NCBI GenBank assembly: GCA_905221605.1 | Contig: CAJNDS010002830.1 | Location: forward strand, 91,001 to 155,000 | Direction of reading: 5' to 3' | DNA length: 64,000 nt | Origin: Symbiodinium natans | Lineage: Eukaryota; Sar; Dinophyceae; Suessiales; Symbiodiniaceae | Shown: piece after piece, positions 43,561 through 52,602 of the stretch | Layout: the number at the start of each line of letters is the position of its first letter | Position numbering within the stretch: position 1 is the first letter of the stretch | The notes under the pieces: model-generated | Told to the model about the DNA's origin: nothing | Seen by the model: the letters and a program-made list of their open reading frames with translations, nothing else | The model's database searches: none | Made by a program: the position numbers and the translations under genes

Positions 43561-44760
43561 GACGCTGTTCCGCGGGCTTCCTCGGGCTAGATGCTCGGCC
43601 CAGACACCCACCCCCCTTAGAGGGGGGGGATGCTGAAATTGCAATTTACATTTTGGGCCCTCGTGATTTGCGGCACTCCTCGGGCGCCAGTTATGCAAAA
43701 TTGTAAAGTAAAAGCGTTTACAATTATGCGCCCGCTCCCCCATTTTACATGTTTAAGGGGGTGGGGGTCGGCCCAGCTCTGCGCTGCCGGTCCACATCAC
43801 AGCCAAGCATGTCAGGCCAAAGCAACCCAGGAGCTGCTGAATGTACGAAAATCGTCTCGGCACTTCAAAGAAGCACGAGCAAGCGCCTGCTCGTCCCGAC
43901 AATATCAACAGAAAGCTATACAAACAAGAAGCCTTCCACAAGAGCCATAATTATGGGCTGCATGCACAAACAAGTTGGGGGGAACCGCCACGACAGGTGG
44001 AATCTGCCGAGGCTGGACCAGGGGCCATGTCATGGAAAGGCAAACGATGAATGCCACGAACATCTGACAGAGTCGGAGGCATAGCCCAAAAACAACCGCT
44101 GCCGGTAGTTCGGCAGGATGTTCGGCACGGTCCTTCAACAGCACCACTGGTTGGGGACATTGAATGTACGCGTGGCATCACACATGGAGCCAGATCAAGG
44201 ATCTAAAAAGTGCCATGGATGTACTTGAAGAAGTTGCCCAAGCCAGCTGGTGATAAACGCAGCAATTAACTGAAATCCAAGCCCGTGAAAAACCGCTCAC
44301 GCACGTCCCAACTACGCACAAACAACCCAACACTTCGGACGGAGACTCGACAGGTGGGTCAGAACTTGGAAGTAGAAAGATGCAGAAAGCGGCAAAGTTA
44401 CATAACCTCAGAGCCTCAGGCGTGGACAGTTTGACTAACCACATGTTCTGGTGTGCTTCAATTCCTCATTGCATGAGAGTCACAATGAGTCACACGAGGT
44501 GACGCAGCTACCAGCAGGGGCCTGTCTTCTTGCCAGCCTGCCTGGGCAGTTGGTGAACGAGTGAATCGAGAACAGACGGCCCTTCCCGAGCTGGGGCGCA
44601 CGCAGCCGAAGCAGCACTGCCTCGCATGAAGCGATGGCAGCCTCGAGGCGGCGGGAAGCACAGTGTTGCCGTCGAAATGGAGACATGAAGAGAAGAAATC
44701 ACTGCAGAGCTGTCCATGTAAGGCAGCAAATAAGGCGGCAGCATCTAAACCTCGCAAAAT
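43561..44760. other. Unassigned, possible exons
   Basis: Includes a hydrophobic minus frame at about 44100-43980 (LRLCQMFVAFIVCLSMTWPL) and a stretch at 44757-44500 where all three minus frames are open. 43600-43760 contains short inverted T/G-rich and C/A-rich patches. Confidence 0.3.
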
Positions 44761-44819
44761 AAACGTCAGCTGATCTTGTCTACTGAGCAGCGAAGGGCTC
44801 TGCTACGCTGCCTGCGAAA

Positions 44820-44960
44820 ATGGCAGAATGCAACCTGTTCAACAACCGCAAGGCCCCCGCCATGGAGAATGTCAATCTCTTGTTCGACCTCATAGATGAC
44901 CTGTGTCACGGCGACTGGCTAGCCCTGCACCCCCCATCCGTCCTCACGATGCGTGCCTAA
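44820..44960 (+). CDS. Possible short plus-strand frame (46 codons)
   Basis: Met at 44820, MAECNLFNNRKAPAMENVNL, then LFDLIDDLCHGDWLALHPPS, stop TAA at 44958. Balanced composition. Too short to be sure; the minus strand is also partly open here. Confidence 0.22.
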   Translation: MAECNLFNNRKAPAMENVNLLFDLIDDLCHGDWLALHPPSVLTMRA

Positions 44961-45180
44961 CAAATACACGTATAACTTTTCACAGCACAGTTCCGACAGA
45001 GACGGTCTCTGCATGAACGTTGCAAGTGGGCAGAAGTGTCCAAGGAACACCAAGTCATCACATGTGCTCGGTCCTGCCATCGCTCACGCTCAGCCGCAGA
45101 GCTGTCCTGCAGGCACCGGGCAGTTTGTCGGAAAGATCAAGGGTTTAGGGTTTTTGCCACCCGACTAGCCACGGCAATGG

Positions 45181-45310
45181 TTTAGGGTTTAGGGTTTAGG
45201 GTTTAGGGTTTAGGGTTTAGGGTTTAGGGTTTAGGGTTTAGGGTTTAGGGTTTAGGGTTTAGGGTTTAGGGTTTAGGGTTTAGGGTTTAGGGTTTAGGGT
45301 TTAGGGTTTT
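45181..45310. repeat. Interstitial telomere array, about 18 perfect TTTAGGG units
   Basis: The longest and cleanest TTTAGGG run in the window, without variants. A dispersed TGCCACCCGACTAG motif lies 13 bases before it at 45155-45168, with a further TTTAGGG at 45143-45150. Confidence 0.98.
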
Positions 45311-46030
45311 GGGCCACCACCTTCTTGCGAGGTTGCTGCAGCCACCGTGACCACCAGGAGGCCTCCCCGTGAGTTCACACGCGAGACGGGATAGACAAGA
45401 ATCTGGCTGCAACTTGGCAGATTCCATGGGACCCTTTCCTTTAGGGGGCTCAAATTCACGCTCGCCCAAATACTTTACAGATACTAGTACCAGTACTAAG
45501 ACTGATGCTCATATGACTGGATTGGAAAGAATTCCTGTCAGTCGTGAAGCATTTCCTTCGATGGCAGCTTTGCAGGGCTTAAATTCGCAGGAGGCATGGG
45601 TTTAGAAGGATTCTTTTGAGTTTTAAAGCACTTCTTTTTTGCTGGCATGACGTCCTTCAAAAACAAGGTTTGCAAGGCTTAAATTCGGGGGCGCCCCCCC
45701 CCCCCCCCCCCCCAACCCCTTTTGCCATTTGCCAACACAAAAATACCTGAAACCTGGTCTTCTCGGCTTTCAAGTTTGTCTTCCTTGTTTTCCGGATCGG
45801 GTTTTTCTGATTCCGACCGGTGCTTTCTGAAACCGTCTGGGTTCCGATTTGTTTTGCATGCCATCGATGCCAGTTTACCAAGGCTCGTCTCTGCTTGCAA
45901 GGGCACCGGAAAATTTGTGAGTGTTCGGGTGTTCTTATTCTGCCGGTGTCGTTCTTCAGCCCATCGCCCTGCAGGGTTTTGGAGCTTGACGTCCCACCTT
46001 GACTAACTTAAAGCAACCTAAATTGCTAGT
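45311..46030. other. Low-confidence coding; homopolymer C run
   Basis: A run of 20 C at 45694-45713. Upstream on the minus strand (about 45860-45725) a charged frame (FRKHRSESEKPDPENKEDKL) could be an exon. Otherwise nothing. Confidence 0.4.
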
Positions 46031-46218
46031 TCATGCTCATACTTACAATGGCTTCAAAAGGGAGGTACTGAGAGCAACTACACTGACCACATGGCTGCGA
46101 GGATGGCTAGCCTTCTGATCAGCGTCTTGTGCAGGCGTCTCCTGCAAGGTCACCCAGTCGGGGACATCCCTCGGACCCACTCTCGCAATTCCGCAAGCCA
46201 CTAGGGAGCACATACCAC

Positions 46219-46793
46219 TTAGCAACTCAGCTGCAATACATGTGCCGTGCCAACGCAGCTTCTGCATACTTTTAGTTCACAGTGCCCCCTGCATGTCCGT
46301 TGCAGCTCAGTGCTCACCTGCACGAACAGCAACTCGAAAATCATGTCACGGAGCTTCTGAATGCCAGTCTCCAGGCGAGAAATTTCCTGGCATGGCAAGA
46401 GCGTATGGCGCTTTAACACATGAACAGATCCAGGTGCATCACCACATCACAAAGAAAATGAAGTAGGCAAGGAAAGCGTTAAGGCGAGACACCAGACTTT
46501 ACAAGAAGCAACCAGGATCCATACGGAGTGCTTGATTTTGCTTCTGGATGGCCACACGGCCTGTACGTTGCTCCATGGAGCCCTAGCCCGCCTCTGCTGG
46601 AATCTCCTCCGCGCGCGGGCCTGCGAGACCTTCGCAAAATTTCACAGCTGCCAGCTGCAGAATGCAGCAGCCCCTCAGACATCGTGTCGACCGCGCATGT
46701 TTCTGGTGCATTCAGCTCCAAGGAGGTGTGTGCATCGGCCACGGCTGTCTGCCACAAGATAAACTTGCGGCGAAAAAAAGGGAGAAACCCCAT
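46219..46793 (-). CDS. Two candidate exons of an unidentified gene
   Basis: Minus strand, about 46780-46500 (KFILWQTAVADAHTSLELNA, ending in a stop after SWLLLVKSGVSP) and 46390-46319 (EISRLETGIQKLRDMIFELL), the latter followed by a good GTGAGC donor. The second is a helical or coiled-coil segment. Function unknown. Confidence 0.4.
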
Positions 46794-47779
46794 CCGATAA
46801 ACCTACTTGGCTGGCACATGCTCACCAAAAGAAGAGTCGTCGTCACTAAGCAGCATTAGGAAGACTCGAGCGGGGACTCCAAGAATACAGCTAGGGAAAC
46901 GCGTATTCTCAATAGCTCTTCATAGCTCTTCTTCTGGCGTACCTTTGGCCAAAGCTTCCGGCAACCGGCAATACTCAGTTGTCATCAGAAGCAAAGTCAA
47001 GTCATACACGGATGGAGTGCATGAACACACTCACAGGCTGTTTGTCAGCCTACAGTAACAAACGTGACAGAACGTAAGCCAGAATCCTGTACGCGGCTTG
47101 AACGCTCACGTTGTGTGCGCGCTCTTTCGCGCATGCAATTATGCCCTGCAAGTTACCTGCCTGACAGAAGGATGGAGCGGCCGCTGACCAGCGGTACCAC
47201 CAACTAGAAGCTCGGTGGCAGGCTCTCCTATTCCAGCTACCTCAAATTCTCTCCGTCCCTGCATCCATCGACTGCCCGGTCAGCACACCGCCCATCCTAT
47301 CGGAAAAGACAAGGCAGACCCTGCTCAAGTTTAAACACGTGCACATCAGGTGGTTTTCTGCCAAAGCGAGCAGCCCCTCGTTTGGGTGCCAGACATGTGT
47401 CACCTGCCACCCTCAAGCAGGCGCTGGTGATGCTTCCTGTCCGTGTATTGCTTCAGGCGGCCTGGGAACGGGAAGCACCCGGAAACTTGCAACTTGATAA
47501 GGTACCACTATGAGCATGCGAGACCTCGAGCCCCTACACCATTGCAGTGGCATACTGGGGAAAGGGTACCCGAAGGCACGGACGTAAAGGCTGACAGCAC
47601 CAAATCGCGATGATATTCGCATTGAAGTGACTCAAGTGAGCCACATCCCTGATCCAAGAGCCATGCGTGGCACACGCTGGCTCCAACAAAAGCGGAATAC
47701 TGCAAAGATCTGACTGCTGCAAGGAATAACCGCCTAAATACTCCGTTTGCAGCATTCCCTGCCTATGCAGAAGTTTCAA

Positions 47780-48392
47780 AAAGGACACTGAATTAAGTCA
47801 AACTCGATCGAGGCCACGATGAAACACACCCATTCATAACACACTGTGCAACAACAAAATCCCAAACTCAAATGCTTCACTGGCGTTTCTGCACTACACA
47901 ACACAACCTCTTGAATCGACCACTTGCCGTGCTCGTTCAAACATATGTCGAGGTATGCGTGCACACGCCACGCATCGCCTTCGACTTGCAGAATGTCTCA
48001 CTTAGGCTTGCCGTCTTCCTTGACGCACCTCAGCTCGAATCTGAACTCATCAACGTGCGCTGGAAACATTTGCATACATAATCCCCCACACAAAGCCAGC
48101 GCACGTCCCCCTTCCATTCCTTAAGAAAACCAACGAACCTATGGGTTGCGTGCCACGCGTGTCGTTGGAACTTCTGCTTCGAAGTAGCTGGGATGAGAAG
48201 TGGAACAAGAAAGTGCCTATAGTTCCCAGGCGCAACGCGGCCAAACCCGCAGCAGAAGGCGTCTTTGTGAGCTGCGGGTACTTTACAGGTCCCTGTGAGG
48301 ACCGGGCAGTCTTGGAAATATTTCCGAAAGGCGCATGCGATCACGCATGCCATGAGACACTTGGGCACGTGAAGCCCACCCCCTTTGTGCAT
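47780..48392 (-). CDS. Candidate exons of an unidentified protein
   Basis: About 48390-48090 gives a strongly coding-like frame (KCLMACVIACAFRKYFQDCP; PGNYRHFLVPLLIPATSKQK; RFVGFLKEWKGDVRWLCVGD). About 47990-47890 gives another (DAWRVHAYLDICLNEHGKWS, then IQEVVLC). Cys-rich. No family recognised. Confidence 0.42.
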
Positions 48393-48781
48393 GTATGAAG
48401 TTCACTCCCCAAAATGTTCCTGCTGCGATGAAGGATATACTCGTCTACCTCTAATCTGCAGAAACTTCATGCAACTCCTCATAATTGCAAAAGTTGTGCA
48501 CATTTCCGGGGACATGCTGGGACTGTTGTGTGCACTCAGTTTCGTCCCTCTCCCCGCACGCGCACATGCCACCGACGCATGTCTCCGTGCCTTGTGTGCC
48601 TTTGCCTCATCCTGGCGTTGGTGTCTACCGCCCCATGGCTTCAGCGCCATGGGAGTGTTTTCAATGCCTTGTCATGGCCTGGGTGCCCGGCACAGGACCA
48701 TGGCATGCCTTGCTATTTGCTCTGCTTTCTTACTTGTTCGATTTACGCGGTTGATGGGCCGAGGCGCAATCTCTGACAACC

Positions 48782-49070
48782 CTAGACATCCTCAAATCTC
48801 GCAGGTCTGTCATGAACACCGGCAGGTCGTTGAAACTTGTAAAACCGTGGAAAATGTTGAAATCCAATCACTGCAAGATGGGGCACTATCAGCGCACGAA
48901 GCTGAAGGGAACGCCGCCCCAAGTTGTTCACGTAGCGTGTCTGGATCTCCTTAGCTGGGCAGCCTGTCAAGTTTCACTCGTGGCGATGATGAAACAGCCA
49001 TGTGCACCCAACTGTCGCAGACGGGGCGCGAGCTCTGCATCGTTTTCAAAGCAGGCTTGGCTTGTCCGCG
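48782..49070 (-). CDS. Candidate exons, unknown
   Basis: About 49055-48975 (ACFENDAELAPRLRQLGAHG, then CFIIATSET) and 48955-48785 (QTRYVNNLGRRSLQLRALIV, then PHLAVIGFQHFPRFYKFQRP). Both are on the minus strand and look coding; the joint is unresolved. Confidence 0.38.
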
Positions 49071-49585
49071 GCGGCAAACTCAAGGACCGTCTGTCTGCAT
49101 GCGGCTCCTCCTTTTTGCAGCCGAGGAAGGTGCGCTGAAGCTCCATAGCCCAAGTGGGGACTCTTGTGTCTCAAATTTGCTGGAACCCTGGCTCCCACAG
49201 CTGCAGACACAAGAAGCCATTTCTGCAGAACGTAATGCCGGGATGCACACAAGGTCCAAAGTGATGAGGCTCACACGACACGCCGCTGCTGCCAACGACC
49301 GTGCATTCCATCCACCGTCATAGTCCGCCACGCCGGCCTGCGTGCAATTTTTGTGCTACCCCGAGTGGACTACCCCGATTGAACATCCTGGCCTCTCCCT
49401 CCATGGATCTTGGAAGGATCAGCTGGATGTGGGGCGAAACAGCCTCCAATCTGCACGTGCGACAGGCTTCCACTTCGGAAGCGCACGTTTGTGGTCACAC
49501 GTGATTTCGCATCGGGGCAGGATCAATCTGCAATTGCTATCTGTCTTTTCAGGGCATGGCTGCTGGGTATTCCCAAAGGAACGCA

Positions 49586-49940
49586 TCAGGAGGAAGGGGC
49601 CTCAGAAAAAAAAATGCATTGAACGACTATTGAACATGATGATCGCACGGTCTTGCTATACTGCGGTGCGCGACCCGTTTTCGCAGGGCACTTGGCGCAG
49701 GGCGAAGCTGTCAGGTCTAAAGCCGCGATGCTCACAGGAATCGCAGACTTCCGCAATAGGCCTAGGCTAAACAGGTCGGAGCCATGCCACAGAAAACCCC
49801 GCTCTTCAAACAGCCCTGGTTGAAGACATCTGCCTTCCAAATCTTGCAGAACTGGCAAAAAGACCTCAGGCCCAGCACAAGCTGGCCGAAACTCTCTGGC
49901 CACGTCAGCATGCTCAGCCATTCTGGCGACTTCCAGGCTG
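49586..49940 (-). CDS. Candidate exon, unknown
   Basis: Minus-strand frame ARMAEHADVAREFRPACAGP, then EVFLPVLQDLEGRCLQPGLF and GFLWHGSDLFSLGLLRKSAI. Open for about 130 codons. No domain recognised. Confidence 0.4.
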
Positions 49941-50482
49941 CCAGCTTTTGATGCCAACGTGGCCTGACCGAACGCTAAAAGCAATCAAAAGTATTCGCCT
50001 GCACAAGACTCCACTCAAAGCTGCACGGCACTCTGTGCGCGCAGCTGGGTGGAACAGAATCAACATTGTCGGAAAAGGTCGTTCCAACACATCTGGCCTT
50101 CGGACATGCAACATGCACGAAACACACACGCATACACAAAAGAATGAACGCTGGTGAACGCTGGCGAAAACAAGCCCAGGTTCGGACATCTGGCCAAAGT
50201 TAACAACCTGGAAATCTGGAACCTGATGCAGGCACATTTGCACACGTAGCCCCTGACAACGCTAGTCTCCCAAAAAAGGCTCCCGCGCGGTGGGCCGAGA
50301 GCGTTCTTCTGCCAGCTGCCTCAAAACAACAAACATGTTTTCTTCAATGACCCAGTGAGCAGCTCTTCCCCCCTTTGCCTGTTTGTCGTGCTCCGCCCGC
50401 TGCAATAGATATGGCAAATTGCCATGCACGATCAGGACCGGGAGCGCGAGCTGCCATTTTGAAGCTCCACCCGATTCAACGT

Positions 50483-50650
50483 TTAGTTGCTGGATGTGGA
50501 ACCGTCACATCCGAGAACAAAGCCAACAAAAAGACATAAAGACATGCGGAGCCACACCATCGCGGCAAACGTCAGCCATGGAAGAGCCACGAAGAGCTTT
50601 TGCCACTTTCGCTCTGCGGGCTCCAACCTGTCACACAGCCGCGCTTGACA
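50483..50650 (-). CDS. Candidate exon with a membrane segment
   Basis: Minus-strand frame RLEPAERKWQKLFVALPWLT, then FAAMVWLRMSLCLFVGFVLG, a stop after CDGSTSSN. One or two hydrophobic helices. Confidence 0.4.
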   Translation of the reverse strand, partial: CQARLCDRLEPAERKWQKLFVALPWLTFAAMVWLRMSLCLFVGFVLGCDGSTSSN

Positions 50651-51025
50651 GATGAACCGACACAACGCACCCCGCTTTGTTTCTGGAAAACACGTCTTGC
50701 GCATTGCCCTCACCAGCATAGAACATCAGCTACGTACCATTGCGCAGACATGCAAGCTACGCCGCTACGCAGAATGAGCTGGGTTGCTCTGGCCTGTTGT
50801 CCGGCAGAAGGAAAGCCTGCAATTAAAACTGACGACGACATGTACATCGACTGGAAAAATGGAAGGACTTAATTTCTTTTCATTCTAAACACTCAGCGCA
50901 CTGCGTGTGGGTCGTCACTGGGCAGATAACGCACAGCTGCTGGTCCGACCTGCAAAATCTCAACTTTTTGTGTTTACAACATACAATCCAGTACATGACA
51001 ACACATGACTAGTCCACACGATATC

Positions 51026-51175
51026 CTAACTTAGGCGCCGCACGCGTGCAACCAACTCTCTTCTGCGACTTCGGGCAAGAATCGCTTCGATGGAGTTGTC
51101 TGCCTCGCCACGAATATAACACATGCACCACCAGCGCCAACTTGCCATGGTATGCCAAGCACATGTGTCCATCCT
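51026..51175 (-). CDS. Candidate terminal exon, Trp-rich
   Basis: MDTCAWHTMASWRWWCMCYI, then RGEADNSIEAILARSRRREL and a stop at 51026. Short but unusual in its Trp/Cys content. Confidence 0.3.
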   Translation of the reverse strand, partial: RMDTCAWHTMASWRWWCMCYIRGEADNSIEAILARSRRRELVARVRRLS

Positions 51176-51856
51176 CGACTTGCCGTTGCTCGTCACTCGC
51201 GACAATGTCGCCACGAGTCGTTACAGCAGGTGGCTGGTCGGCCTAGTCACCAAACAATCGTCTGACTGCAGGAAAACACCAGACACACGTTTTTGCTCCT
51301 GATTGGCCAAGCGTGGTTACACGAAGAAGTCGGGAAAACCTCTGTACGACAATGCAGTTGAGGGGGGGAACCGTGTCTGCACGACAAGGCAGTTGACCGT
51401 GTCCTTGGGGCCCGTGGACATCCCGTGGACTAAAAACCCCCAACCGGGCTCGATGAAAGCTGGAGCAAGCTTGGGGCCTCCAACCCTCCTTCCCCAAGCA
51501 TATCTCCCGCGGCGCACAAGGCGTAGGACAACATTGCTAGCTCGGCCACGTGTCCCCCCGCGGATGGGGAGAGACTGGGGAGAGAAGGACCCCGAGATCC
51601 CAGAAGGTCTACTAGCCTGGGATTGGCATGACCTCTCAGTGGGGGAAAGAGGAGATGCCGAGGAGTCGTGGAGGAGCATGTACAGCGACCAACTGCTACC
51701 AACCCAGCACCTCACGGGCTGACCGCGAGGTCGGCACACGCGGCCAGGTGGAAGGCTGAAGTTCCCGTGACGTTTCTCCGACGCCGGACGGCTCTGCCAT
51801 TGGCGCGTGCAAGCTGCTCAAAAAGGCGCGTCCGTATCCGGTTGCTGTCAGCGCCC

Positions 51857-52570
51857 TCAGCCTACTGGCAACTGCGTCAGCGAGGATGAAGGAGGCTGCT
51901 GAATGCCTTCCTTCCGCTTCGAGCCGATGGGCTGGTACAAGAGGCCAGCGTCTGTGCACAGCTGCTCTGTTTGGTGCTTGCGCTTGTGGAGGGAGGAGCC
52001 TTCCGCAGCGCCGACGGTGGCTCTCCAAGTAGCCTCCCAATGGTTAGGCTCCTGGGCATTGACTAAGGGTCGGGGGGCACCCGGAATGCTTCCGCCAGGG
52101 AGCCTGTCCAATAGCAGGCCCGGCTGCTGCAGGAGCACATCCGCTGCGACGCAGTGCCATCCCAGGTAAAAGCTGCGGTGCTTCCAAAGCCGACAGTAGT
52201 TGAGAATGAGGTCTCGCACATGGTTGTGCACGGCCGTTGGCATCGCCACCTGCATGCAGGAGAGCGCATGCACAGAGGCCACACAAGCAGCAGGACCCCT
52301 CGCCCAGGCTCACATCGACTCCAATCGCAATCGCACTGCAATGTCACATGTGAGCGAGGGCGTGAGCTCCCACAACCGTGCTGCCCCGGCTGCGGAAGCA
52401 GCATGGTGTCGGCGCGCATCATCCGCAGTAGCGCTGGTCTCGAGAATGGCCGCGCGACCAAGGTGTTTGCCAAGCACCTGCTGCCGCAATGCGTGTCCGG
52501 CAGGTCCCCCTCCCATACGTAGTCTGGCCATTATTTTTTTTTTTTCGCGCGCCTTTTTCCGCAGCCTGTC
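51857..52570 (-). mobile_element. Fragment of another non-LTR retroelement or its flanking ORF
   Basis: Directly after the intact reverse transcriptase. Two minus frames continue one another with a shift: 52540-52310 (ETSATADDARRHHAASAAGA, then ARLWELTPSLTCDIAVRLRL) and 52282-51857 (HVRDLILNYCRLWKHRSFYL). The first has the look of C-terminal segments of retroelement proteins repeated in dinoflagellate genomes (from memory, not certain). A 13-base T run at 52534-52546 separates it from the upstream ORF. Confidence 0.35.
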
Positions 52571-52602
52571 ATAGCGGGGGTCGGGGTCGGGAGGGAGAGG
52601 CC

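Noticed and set aside
46319-46390. p24/emp24 family membership of the LETGIQKLRDM exon
   Set aside because: The helical pattern is suggestive but neither a GOLD domain nor the C-terminal membrane anchor could be found in neighbouring exons.
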